Origin: Delphinus delphis
Taxonomy: Eukaryota; Chordata; Mammalia; Artiodactyla; Delphinidae
Direction: 5' to 3'
Assembly: GCF_949987515.2 (NCBI RefSeq)
Contig: NC_082697.1
Span: 23,753,730 to 23,817,729 of the forward strand
DNA: 64,000 nt
The notes beneath the pieces were generated by a model. That model searched no databases. It was not told the origin of the DNA and was given only the letters and a program-made list of their open reading frames with translations. Shown here piece after piece: positions 29,301-38,800 of the stretch. A program made the translations under genes and the position numbers. Within the stretch, counting starts at the first letter, position 1. The number at the start of each line of letters is the position of its first letter.

Positions 29301-32300
29301 CTCAGATCTGCCCCCAATATGTCCCTGTCTATTTTATTTCAGGAGTTTGGTGTGTGATGGGAAGAGGGGCTTATTAACTCGTCTGCTGCAGGTCATGAAG
29401 AAGGAGCCAGCTGAGTCATCTTTCAGGTAGATCTGGGACACGCACCTGCCACTCCTGAGGGCCCAGGAGCCAAGTGTTTCTTTAGCTGTTAGAATGACCT
29501 TCTTTAGTCACCAGCTTCTACCCCAGACATCTGGTTACTGTCAGGGAGAGGGAGTTTGCCGTCTCCCTTGTGTTGACTCAGCACGTACTCACTAGCTTCT
29601 GCTGCGTGCCACCAGTGTGTTTCAAGAATTGACCAAGAATTGACCAAGCATTCACCAAGCACCTGTTCTGTGCTGGTGCTGGACAGGTGGGGGAGAAATG
29701 GGAGCTACAGCCCCTGCCCACATGGAGTTGCCTGGGTTGTGAGAAACAAGCATGAAAAGAAACCTGTGTGGGGGTTGCAGTGTGGAAAGGCTCGGAGCCA
29801 GGACCTGCCCCGGGAGCCGTGGGAGCAAAGGAAAGGCTGGTGGGGCGGGTGCGGACAGGGAGGGCACCTCAGTTCCTTAGACTCATCTAAGTTGAGTCTT
29901 AAAGGCTGCAGACAGCAGTAGCAGGTGAGGGAGGCATTCCATCAGGGTGGGTGTGAGCTGTCAGTAGGCTCCATCCCCAAGGGTCCCCTGTCAGCTCAGC
30001 CTGCTTTGTCCTGACGTCCCCTTATGGATCCCAGCTCTGCCCTCCGGGGCCACTCAGTCAACATCAGCCACCTCTTCTCTAGGACAGCCCATCAGAAGTG
30101 AGCTCGGTGGTCTGTCCACACGTCTGTCGGGTTCCCTCATGCATTCCCGGCCCCTCGCTTCCATGTCCACCTGTTCCTCTGAAGGGGCAGAGGCTAGAGT
30201 GTGTTTTTACACGTGATTCACAGGGCCAGCCCTTTGATCCTAGATGCTGCCTTCTCCAAGACACAGCTCCTTCCAGACGAACCACATGGAGGACTGTTCC
30301 CCCCTGAGCCGTCAGATCCCTGAGGATGGGGACCCTTGATGTGTCCCCAATGCCTAGTGTGAGGCCCGATGCCTAGTAGATAGACGTTCAGTAAATGTCT
30401 GTTGGATAAATGAAAAGGCAGCAGACATCTCCCAGCCCCTTGGTGAATAGAACATGGGCCAGAAGAGGGCAGCCTTAGCCACCTGGGCCAGGGGTCAACA
30501 TTTGGGTCGCAGGTTTTGGCAAGCCCGGGCTGTGGAGAGTTTCCTCCGAGGGACCACCTCCTATGCAGACCAGATGTTCCTGCTGAAGCGAGGCCTTCTG
30601 GAGGTAATGGCCCGGAGGAGCCAGGGTGTCGGGTGTCCCTCTCCCCAGCCCCATGTGTTGCTTTCCTGTCCTGAGACCTAGACAGCTGGCAGAGCAGACC
30701 AGATCTCTTTATCGTAAAATGCCAGTGCAGATCGCCCTGGTACTTCCCCATAGCTGTCAACTCTGGGTTCCCCATGGGTGCCTAACGGGTGACTGAGGGA
30801 TCTGGGGGTGGCCATGGAGGATTACAGGAGTCTGTAAAGTTGCTCAGCAAGGCCTTTTGACCCTGAGGATATTTTGCTGCTGACTAAAAGTTCATTTCCC
30901 TTTCTTGAAAAATGGCCTCCAGAAAAAGCAAAATTTACGAAGGGAGGTAGGGCAAAATGTCCAAAGCTACAATTGGGTAAAAAAAAGGATACAAATAAGA
31001 AACTGACCCATGCATTGTTATAAAAATCCATAAGGAAAAGAACTGATCCAAATTGGTATATACAACTTCAAGAAAATAAAAATGAAAAAGGAAACAGTTT
31101 AACTGTCATAGAAAACCTTCTCAAGGAGTTAATCAATTGCTTTATGTTCTTGATAAAAGTTCACTGACTTTAGTGTGAACTTCTTCTTTTATTAACATAA
31201 AGACAAACCATGGGGTCAAAACGTGTCTCGTGTTCTTAAACCCTGTGCTTCACTTGAATGGCTTCAGTGCTCGGGCAGTGGCCAGTGTTACCTCTGGAGA
31301 CGGCCACCTCCCTGCGAGCTGGAGAGCCTGGCCGTCTTGCAGACACTTTAGCTCAGACCTGGGCAAGCGAGAGAGGTGATGGCTACATAGCCCAACCTCC
31401 CCCCACACCCGACTTCCTGGTGAGGTGTGTCAGGCCCGGCCCTGCCCTGGGAGCCACCAGCGTCCTCAGATGAGAATCTAGACAGGGGAGCAGGTTCCAT
31501 CAACCTGGATGCTTGCTCAAAGCTAATGCCACGTGGTCTGAGCTATGTGCCAGGGCTGGGGGAGGCCGGCGGTGGGCAGCTTAGATGAGCACAGCCTGGG
31601 GGCAGCAGCCATATGTGCCTGTTGGTCCCTGGGATCAGCCGCCTTCCTGCCTTCACCCTGTCCTCTCCCACCCCCAGCACATCCTCTACTGCATTGTGGA
31701 CAGTGAGTGCAAGTCGCGGGATGTGCTCCAGAGTTACTTTGACCTCCTGGGGGAGCTGATGAAGTTTAATGTTGATGCATTCAAGAGATTTAATAAATAC
31801 ATCAACACGGATGCAAAGGTAAGTCTAACCCATGGTTCCGTGGGGTGTGCCACATCATCCAGAAGTTATGTTGGAGCCCAGTCTTCAGGCGCTGGTTTTA
31901 AACTGGAGAGTCCTGGGGAGTCAGCGGGTAGTTGTCAAGAAACATTCATTAGCCCTTGCTGTGTGCCGGGCACTGTGCTAGACCCTGGGTACACAGGGAT
32001 GAAAGTCCCAGCCGCTTGTGGGCAGGTGGGCTTGGAAATGGGTCTGATGCAGTGTGCCGGGTGCCATGATGAGCCCCAGAAGGGCAGGACTGGGCCCGGT
32101 GTGTTAGGCTCACAGGATGTGTGTGGCAGAAACCCAGCTCAGACAAGTTGAAGTAAAAATGACAGTAGACCCTTCAGTGCAGAAAACACTGGACATAGTG
32201 TCAGAAGATCCGAGTCAAGCTCTTTTGCTGGGACTGCTTATTAGGTGGTGAGGGCAGGGCACAGGTTTGTCCAAGCTTCAGTCTTCCTGTTGGAAACAGC

Positions 32301-34817
32301 TGGGCCAGGGTACGGGGATACCCCCTGCAGTGACTGCACGCCCTAGGCCTTGGCCGTCTCCAGCCGAGAACCCACCACCCCCGTCAGCCCAGCCTCCGCT
32401 CCAGTTCCAGGTGTTCCTGAAGCAGATCAACAGCTCGCTGGTGGACTCCAACATGCTGGTGCGCTGCGTCACTCTGTCACTGGACCGATTCGAAAACCAG
32501 GTGGACATGAAAGGTAAGAAAAAGCCGTAATGCCAAGGTGAATCGGTCCAGTGTGGCTGCGATTGGTGTCAAACGCCCAGCCTCTAGCAAGGAGACAGAA
32601 ATGTCTGGAAGTAGCTGCACCAAACACCCACGTGGTTGGGGTCAAGGCGGTGGCTCTCAGGGTGATTTTCTTGGCTTTGCTTTTATCATCCATGCTTCCT
32701 TTGATGAGCATGTGTGACATTTTAATGGCAGGTGGAAAAAAAAAACCACTGTTTCCAGCAAAATGCGAAAAACAACACACACCCTTCCTCTCCTGGCCTG
32801 GACTTGCCTGGGATGAGAGGCCCCCACGTGGTGAAGACTGGGGAGGGCCTCTGGGAGAGGTGGTCCCCGAACGTGACCGAAGCCAAAGGTGGAAGCAAAC
32901 TCCTGGCAGGGGCTCTCACTGCAGGGGCAGTGAGAACGCAGGCTTTAGCCGGGGTGGCAGAGCAGCTGGAGGTTTGTTCCTGCTGCAGCCAGCACTTTCT
33001 GTAGTTGTTTTGACAGTGGGGGCTCCCAGCTTCAGAGTCAGAGCCCAGGGGGGGCTTGACTAGAAGCCTGGGTGTCAGGCCCCTGGGCCTGAGCCGCAGA
33101 CCAGCTTCCACACCTGCTGCTCACACCTCTGCCTCTCTGTCCCTAGTCGCAGAGGTCCTGTCCGAGTGCCGCCTGCTTGCCTACATATCCCAGGTGCCCA
33201 CACAGATGTCCTTCCTCTTCCGCCTCATCAATATCATCCACGTGCAGACGCTGACCCAGGTGAGAGGCTGTGCAGACCTGCCACAGGGAAAGGGAGATTG
33301 GAAGCAGGTACCCTCATCCCAGAGCCACCTTCACCCTAGAAGTGTTGGGTTGGCCAAAAAGTTCGTTTGGTTAATGAATACATTCAATAAAGTTCTTGGT
33401 GAAAATGAAAAATGTGTCTTTTTACTTAAAACTGAACAAACTTTTGGGCCAACCCAATACATCTCCTGAGACCCATCCCTTGGTTCCTGGGAAACCCTCC
33501 CAGCTATTCTGAGGACTTTTCTCCAGTAAGGATCAGTGCCCCATTTTACAGAAAGGGCCTGGGGAGGGAGCAAGGCTCCAAGGTCACAGATGATTTGGGG
33601 CAGAGTCAGGATGGGCACTGAGCTCTGAATCCCAGTTCAGTGCTCTCCGAGCCCAGCCTCCTGTGCAGACTTTGGGGTTGGACCTGATGTTGACTCCCAC
33701 CTCCTTCAACAGATAACTGTGCAGCTGACCCTTTTCCGAGCTTCACACCCCTCTTTTCTAAAATGGGGGTAACTCAGAGGTTGTTCTTTCATTCCTTCAT
33801 CTAACGTTTACTGAGGCGAGACCCTGGGCTGGGGATGCACAGTGAACGAAACAGTCTGAGACACTTCAGGAAGCTGCCTGTCTAGTGCTGAGTGAAGCAG
33901 AGTGAGACACCTGCATCTGATGCGTGCACCCCGCCGCCCCAGGGATCGAAGCTCCTGGGAAGAAGCGATGCCTGAGCTGATTCTGGAGGAAGAGTGGACT
34001 CTAACTAGACTGATGACACCGTTCCCACCGGAAACATCCCAGGGTGGGGATGGGGGCGTGGGGTGAGGGACCAGGAAGGCACTTGGGCCAGGATGCCAGC
34101 ATCGTTCCTCTCCCCAGTCCTCTTGTCAGCTTTCTGCAGGGGCAGTGCAGTGCATGTCCCCTGGACTCCGCCAGGGACACCGTCCTCCCTGCCCAGTGGC
34201 ACCCCCGCTCCACCGGGGCCCCTGGGGCTGCCGGCACGTGCGTGACCTGGATGGCCTGGTGCTTGCAGGAGAATGTCAGCTGCCTGAACACCAGCCTGGT
34301 GATCCTGATGCTGGCCCGACGGAAAGAGCGGCTGCCCCTGTACCTGCGGCTGCTGCAGCGGATGGAGCACAGCAAGAAGTACCCTGGCTTCCTGCTCAAC
34401 AACTTCCACAACCTGCTGCGCTTCTGGCAGCAGCATTACCTACACAAGGACAAGGACAGCACCTGCCTGGAGAACGTGAGTGCCCCACCCCTGAGGGGTG
34501 GCGGGCGGGCTGCGGGCACGCAGACCCAGGGCCCCTCGGAGGGGCATCTGGGGTCCCTGGTCCCCGCCTGGACCCTGTGGCAGGCAGCTCTTTGTCCCCT
34601 TACCAAGGCCCTCCCCACGGGGTGCTGGGCTCGACCCGGGTCCCCCAGGCGCCCGCCCAGCCCCTCTCTCTTTGCCCAGAGCTCCTGCATCAGCTTCTCA
34701 TACTGGAAAGAGACAGTGTCCATCCTGTTGAACCCGGACCGCCAGTCACCCTCTGCCCTTGTCAGCTACATCGAGGAGCCCTACATGGACATAGACAGGG
34801 ACTTCACCGAGGAGTGA
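2202..34817 (+). CDS. TRPC4AP: TRPC4AP (TRUSS), 3' two-thirds of the coding region, 13 exons visible
   Basis: The exon translations match mammalian TRPC4AP, a protein of about 797 residues. It is the substrate receptor of a CUL4-DDB1 ubiquitin ligase (MYC and C-degron substrates are reported) and a scaffold for TNF receptor 1 and TRPC channels. Exons: 2202-2330, 10850-11001 (runs into the N gap), 21136-21302, 24200-24331, 26426-26484, 28063-28164, 29343-29426, 30513-30603, 31678-31818, 32405-32513, 33147-33259, 34269-34475 and 34680-34817. Every readable junction has AG before and GT after, and codon phases join across introns. The protein ends [11 protein letters not shown] then TGA. The 5' exons lie left of the window. 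The stretch between LLAK at the gap and SIVLPPPG at 21138 (about residues 280-345 in human numbering, from memory) is not present anywhere in the window, so this copy is incomplete as assembled. No stop or frameshift is seen in the readable exons. Confidence 0.96.
3600..4330 (+). repeat. old L1 ORF2 3' fragment, split by a SINE
   Basis: The text around 3635-3714 and 3884-4060 (AAACTGGGAAAAGATATTTG; GGCCCAGTAGAAAAATGGGC) is typical of the 3' part of mammalian L1 ORF2. A SINE interrupts it. The outer limits are approximate and the frame is decayed. Confidence 0.7.
3705..3883 (+). repeat. older tRNA-Glu-type cetartiodactyl SINE
   Basis: The head GGGGAATTCTCTGGTGGTCC and the B-box-like GGGTTCGATGCTTGGTC identify it. 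It ends in a CAAACAAACAAAAGC tail. It is flanked by ATTTATCATG at 3705-3714 and near 3874-3883. It differs from the GGGCTTCCC family and inserted into the L1 fragment. Confidence 0.85.
4672..4901 (-). repeat. young CHR-type SINE with target-site duplication
   Basis: The antisense full-length copy (about 4685-4888) is flanked by CATAGAAATTATT at 4672-4684 and 4889-4901. Confidence 0.95.
4943..8975 (-). mobile_element. L1 retrotransposon, antisense, 5'-truncated and decayed
   Basis: The minus strand carries ORF2 remnants of an L1: reverse transcriptase with [14 protein letters not shown] (near 6950), then [18 protein letters not shown] near the C terminus (about 5480), then a 3' UTR ending at 4943. 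The ORF2 is broken into several frames, so it is inactive. The element is interrupted at about 7950-8611 by an unrelated insertion, and its 5' end is missing beyond about 8975. Confidence 0.92.
7936..8620 (-). pseudogene. unidentified retrocopy inserted into the L1
   Basis: The L1 text stops at AAAAAACAGCTTTT (about 7938-7951) and resumes at AAAAACCAGCTTTT (about 8607-8620), a near-perfect target duplication. The roughly 640 bases between start with a run of T, so on the minus strand the insert ends in poly(A). That is the mark of an RNA copy inserted by L1. It has no long open frame and I do not recognise the source; it could be a 3' UTR or a non-coding RNA. It includes a 16-base tandem duplication of TTGGTTTGATCTACTC (about 8320-8352). 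Confidence 0.6.
9740..10160 (+). repeat. old L1 fragment
   Basis: Fragments such as AGCATTTCATAAAATTAAG and GGAATGTTCATTACAACACT resemble decayed L1 ORF2 and its 3' end. Identity is low and the limits are approximate. Confidence 0.5.
10165..10345 (-). repeat. L1 3'-end fragment
   Basis: TTTTATTGAGGTATAATTGA followed by the TTAGTTCAGGTATACAACAT region is the common antisense form of cetartiodactyl L1 3' UTRs. Confidence 0.75.
10850..11001 (+). CDS. TRPC4AP: TRPC4AP exon truncated by the assembly gap
   Basis: The exon starts after TTTTGTAG at 10849 and encodes [18 protein letters not shown] through DDKHTLLAK. It then runs directly into 200 Ns. No splice donor is visible, so its 3' end lies at or inside the gap. 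The sequence after the gap (11202 on) does not continue the TRPC4AP reading frame. Confidence 0.93.
11002..11201. other. assembly gap (200 N)
   Basis: Exactly 200 Ns, the usual placeholder for a gap of unknown size. The right flank is followed by a CCCTCC tract and L1 sequence, which may explain the break. The gap truncates a TRPC4AP exon. Confidence 0.99.
11234..11288 (+). repeat. (CCCT)n simple repeat beside the assembly gap
   Basis: CTCCCTCCCC units followed by seven or eight CCCT units. A pure pyrimidine tract 40 nt right of the N gap. Confidence 0.9.
11298..11742 (-). repeat. L1 3'-end fragment, antisense
   Basis: It runs from TTGAGATATAATCAACACAT to ACTTATTTGATTTAGCATAA, the known antisense layout of an L1 3' UTR. 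It abuts the larger sense L1. Confidence 0.75.
13963..14178 (+). repeat. CHR-type SINE
   Basis: Sense copy starting GGGCTTCCCTGGTGGCGCAG and ending in a long A tail (about 14157-14175). Inserted in the L1. I do not see a convincing duplication. Confidence 0.93.
14287..14510 (+). repeat. young CHR-type SINE with target-site duplication
   Basis: The sense copy is flanked by AAAAAACAGATTGTC on both sides (about 14288-14302 and 14496-14510). It inserted in the same orientation 125 nt after the previous SINE. Confidence 0.95.
17758..18142 (+). repeat. long-form CHR SINE
   Basis: About 340 bases with repeated CAACTACTGAGCC sections before the CGCAACCAAGAGTAGCC tail. The flanks AAAAAGACACATAACA and AAAAAGAGACAGATAACA look like a diverged target duplication, so it is older than the short forms. 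Confidence 0.9.
19560..19780 (+). repeat. probable MIR element
   Basis: AAGCACTTTCAACATATTAA followed by TTTTACAGATGAGGATGG is the recurring MIR layout. Ancient; the limits are approximate. Confidence 0.55.
25836..26200 (-). repeat. long-form CHR SINE, antisense
   Basis: It runs from an A/T-rich tail complement near 25860 to the head complement CCACCGGAGAAGCCC. The duplication AATTTCAGTTATTTTTT lies at about 25836-25852 and 26184-26200. Confidence 0.92.
28275..28450 (+). repeat. MIR element
   Basis: CTCCTGTGTGCCAGGCACTG, then CATTATCTCATTGGAGCC, then CACTTTACAGACTGGGGAGC. This is the full MIR core order, within a TRPC4AP intron. Confidence 0.7.
33345..33457. mobile_element. short mariner-derived MITE with terminal inverted repeats
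   Basis: The left end TTGGGTTGGCCAAAAAGTTC and the right end (complement TTGGGTTGGCCCAAAAGTTT) form imperfect inverted repeats of about 25 nt around a core of about 60 nt with no coding capacity. The ends match cetartiodactyl mariner elements. It lies 85 nt after a TRPC4AP exon. Confidence 0.88.
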
Positions 34818-35600
34818 TCTTGGGCCAGGCCTTGGGAGGCTGCTGGGCCTGGGCCAGCGCGGGTGAGCGTGGGTACGTGTGCCTCACGCCCTGCCCTGTC
34901 CCGTCCTGTCCCCCACCCCGCGCCTCCCTGCTGCTCTCCGCCTGCCCCAGGTCTTCAGGTACAGGCTTGGTGGGAGGGAGCGTCTAGAAGCCCTTGGCCC
35001 CTGGGTCTGAGGGCCCCGGGTCATTGGGGAGCCTCAGTTCCCTCAAGATCTCCATGACGAGGACAGGGACACTGTGCCCACCCTTCCTTCAGAACCCTGG
35101 GGTCCCGGCCCACCCAGAGGTAAGGGGACTTTTAAAAATAGCTCTGTCTGAGCTCCTGCCCGGTCTCTTGGCTGTCAGTCCTGGGGTGGGGAGGGAGATA
35201 AGGGCACCCTCCCCCAATCTGTGAGCCAAGCTTGCCCTGGCCTTTGGACCCAGGCAAAGGCTTCTGAGCCCTTGGGCAGGGGTGGGGGACACCAGAGAAC
35301 GCTACCTTCCCCCAAGCCTGCCCATCTGTCCCTCCCTTCCTCCCTCGTTTTCCTTTAGCTCCTCTGGTTCTGTTTGCTCATTGGCCGCTGTGTTCATGGG
35401 TTCCCCCAGAAGTGGGAGGGGCCTTCTCTTTCCATCCCTTGGAGCACAGGGAGGCTGTGCCCGGGCCCCCCGCTCCAGGGCAGCATCTCCTGCCTGAGCC
35501 CACCCCGCGCAGGAGCCTGCCTGGGAGCATACCCTCGGCCCCTCCGTGTGTTGCCAATTTATTAACAACAAATAAACCAATTAAATGGAGACTATTAAAG
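34680..35600 (+). CDS. TRPC4AP: TRPC4AP terminal exon with 3' UTR
   Basis: The coding part is 34680-34817. It begins [19 protein letters not shown] and ends DFTEE and TGA. The 3' UTR is about 780 nt. A canonical AATAAA lies at 35571-35576, with ATTAAA variants at 35580-35585 and 35594-35599 and a TG-rich stretch just after (about 35617-35640). Cleavage is therefore expected near 35590-35620. The exact 3' end is inferred. Confidence 0.9.
35571..35599 (+). terminator. TRPC4AP poly(A) signals
   Basis: AATAAA at 35571 is followed by two overlapping-range ATTAAA hexamers at 35580 and 35594. They sit 750-780 nt after the TRPC4AP stop codon, and a TG-rich downstream element follows. Confidence 0.8.
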
Positions 35601-35699
35601 AATTTATTTTAAATGACTGATGTGGACCTGACTTTTGTCCATGAGACCACGTGCTCCCCTCCCCTCCTGAACCCCAAAGAACGAGAAGGAACCCGGTAG

Positions 35700-35830
35700 G
35701 AGCTGCAGACGTGGCGTTTATTCAGGGTGTAGCAGAGCCTGGGGTGGCGAGGCTCCAGCAGGGATGGAGAGGAGAGGATCAGGGTGGGGCAAACAGCAGG
35801 TGTCCCTCTTCAGAGCCCAGGGCTCAGGTG
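35700..35830 (-). other. MYH7B: MYH7B 3' UTR with poly(A) signal
   Basis: The sequence from the stop codon down to about 35700 is a short 3' UTR (about 130 nt). AATAAA on the minus strand lies at 35717-35722. The cleavage point about 15-25 nt further is inferred. It faces the TRPC4AP 3' end. Confidence 0.75.
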
Positions 35831-38800
35831 TCACTCCTTGTGCTAAGGGGAGAGGGGTGCCTGGGTGAGCTGCCCCCCACGCGGAGGGCAGGGTGGGTGC
35901 CCCACACCACTCCTCACCTTGGGGCCCAGGGCGTCCCGGGTCCGCGCCCGCAGCTTGTTGGCCTGGGTTTCCGCCATGTCCGCCCGCTCCTCCGCGTCAT
36001 CCAGCTCGTGCTGGGCCTTGCGATACTTGGCCAAGTTAGTGTTGGCCTGCTGCTCCTGGGGGCACAGGCAGGCCCGCTCACCCTTTGGTCACTGAAAGGG
36101 TCAGCACCCCCAGAAGGGGCTGGCTTCTCCGGGTCCTCACCTCTGCTCCACCACCACTGCCCGCGGCCCTCCTCCCCCCTTGCCAGTACCCACAGTAGGA
36201 AGCAGGGTGGGGGGAGCCACTCCTTCCAGAGGTGCCCGTGTGCCAGACCTGGCCGGAAGGGGAAGGCGCATGCGGTCCCTTCAGAGACAGAGCTAGGTCT
36301 CACGTCTTGCCGGAGCTGTTAGAAACGTGTCTTCTCGCTGGGCAGTGGGGGTCTCTGTCCCAACCTACACACTAAGCCAACACGGGGGAATCCACGGCCC
36401 AGCGATAGAGCAGGCCTGACCAGCTGCTGGCATCCCACCTGGCTGCAGAGCCTGGGGCCAGCTGTAGAAGTTGGGTGACCACAGGCATCCTCAGACCCCC
36501 GTGCACTCACCGCCTCTTCACACTGACGTTTGTAGCTCTTGACCTTGCTCTGCAGCTTGTCCACCAGGTCCTGCATGCGAGCCAGGTTCTTCCTGTCCTC
36601 CTCGGCCTGGGCAGGCAAAGGAGATTCAGGTCTTTCCCGAACCAGGCCAGCTCCAGGGCTGCCCCCCTAGGTGGACCTGGTCACCCACCTGGTACGCGAG
36701 CTCCTTGACCCGGCGCTCATGTTTCCGCACCCCCTTGAGGGCCTCGGCGTGCTGCTTCTGTTCTGCGTCGAGCTCGGCCTCCAGCTCCCGCACCTGCGAG
36801 CAGCCAGCCAGTGGGCCTGGTGCCCTCAGCCTGCCCTCGGGTGGCCCACCCTGCAGGGCAAGGGACTGGGAGGGCCGCACACACCTTGGCCTCCAGCTTC
36901 TGCACCTGCTTCTTCCCGCCACGGAGGGCGGCTTGTTCTGCCTCCTCAAGCCGGGCCTGCAGCTCCCGCACCGTCTGCTCCAGAGTCTTCTTCATCTGTT
37001 CCAGGTGTGCGCTCGTGTCCTGCTCCTTTTGCAGCTCCTCTGCCATCATGGCTGCCTGTGCGGGAGGAGGTGGCATGGTCGGGGGTCAAAGTCCCTTCGG
37101 GCTCTGCTCGGGGCCCCCACGGTCCCGGCCCAGCCTCACGTCGGTGATGGCCTTCTTGGCCTTCTCCTCGGCTTCCCGCCTTTCCTGGGCAGCCTCCTCC
37201 GCCTCCCCGCTCAGCTGGGCCAAATCCACCTCTAACTTCTTCTTCTGGCTCAGGAGGCCTGTGTTCTGAGGGGGGGCAGGGCTTTAGAGTCGGCCTTCAG
37301 GCCCCCGCCCCGTGCGTCCCTGTGACCCCCATCCTCACCTGCGAATGCAGGAGGCTGAGGCGCTCGGTGGCCTCCAGCAGCTCCTGCTCCGCCAGCCGCC
37401 GGCTGCGCTCGGCCTGCTCCAGGGCGGCCCGCAGCTCTTCCAGCTCCGCGGCCAGCAGGGCGGCCCGCCGCTCCAGGGCCTGTGCCTGCTCGTGGAGCTC
37501 GGCCGCCAGCCGCTGCTCCTCATCCCGCCCCGCCTGCTCCTCCTTGAGTTGGGCCTGCAGCAGCCGCGTGGTGGCCTGTGCCTCCGTGGCCTGGCGGGTG
37601 GCGTGGCCCAGCTGCAGCTCCAGGTCGTTGAGATCGCCCTCCATCTTCTTCTTGAGCCGTAGCGCCTCGTTGCGGGCCCGAGTCTCTGCATCCAAGGAGG
37701 CCTGCAGGGACTCCACTGCCCGCTGGTGGTTGCGCCTGTAGTTAGGAGGGATGAAAGGAGGGGTCGTGGCCTGCGAGGGACTTGCTTACAGACACGCAGG
37801 GAACACTGGAGACGTGAAGCCAGTTGGGGAATAAGTGACTGATCTCTCCCCGGTTTCAAGCCCCTTGTGTCTGCCTGCCTGTTGCCCATCAGAGCAATTT
37901 CACAGGCAAGAGTGAGGCCCCAGAGCAGACAGACAGGGACTGAACTCTGGCTCTATCCCCACTGTGTAACCTTGGGCAAGTCCTCTGGCCTCTCCGAGGT
38001 TCACCTCCAAACTGTGGACGATAGTCCCCACCTGAGAGGGTCGTGGGTATGGGGGCATTAGGTGTCTGTGCCAGTCCCCCGCACAGTGGGGCTCAGCCAA
38101 CATCACCTGCCCTTCTGCTCTCAGGTGGTTGGGATAGGAGAGGCTGTCGGCCCGGGGAGGAGGGACAGCCCGGCCCCGCACCTCAGGTCAGTGCACTCCT
38201 CGTCTTTCTCCACCAGTTTCCGGTCCACCTCAGCCTTGACCTGGGAAAGCTCCAGCTGGGTCCGCAGAGTCTTGGTCTCCTCCAGCTCCAGGGCCCCCTG
38301 GGGATACAGAGCAGATAGTATGGTGGTGGGGCCATGTGTGTTGAGAGGGGAGGCCAGGGAGCAGCGGGTCAGTGTCCACCCCGCCCCTGACCTCAGCCTC
38401 CTCCAGCGCAGCCTGGAGCTCGCTCTTCTCCCCTTCCAGTGCCTTCTTGGCTTTCTCTAGCTCCTGGATGCTCTTCCCGCTGAGGCTGACCTGGTCTGTG
38501 AGGTCACTGATCTCCTCTGCAGAGTGGACAGGGCACTGAGGGGCCACCCCACGGCTCATGCTCCAACCGCATCACCCTGTGTGACCCTGAGGGACTCCCA
38601 GTGACCCCAGAGCGGCTCTGACCCTGGGGTGGGTCGTACCCTGCAGGTTCTTGTTCTCCCGCCTGAGCGTCTCCAGGGCCTCGAGAGCCTCCTCGTGGCT
38701 GTGCCTCAGCCGGAAGAGCTCCGTGCCCAGGCTGCGGGCCTCCCTCTGGGCCGCCTCCAGCTCCCGCTGCATCTCCTCCTCCTGCCGCCGCCGCTCCTCC

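Noticed and set aside
34145..34987. 280-codon plus-strand open frame near the TRPC4AP end
   Set aside because: It is out of frame with the true TRPC4AP exons 34269-34475 and 34680-34817 and is a GC-rich shadow frame.
37322..37741. Long plus-strand open frames opposite the MYH7B rod exons (also at 38629-39054, 40407-40886 and 42361-42819)
   Set aside because: They lie antisense to GC-biased coiled-coil codons and give low-complexity serine, leucine or arginine translations. They have no splice or start context of their own.
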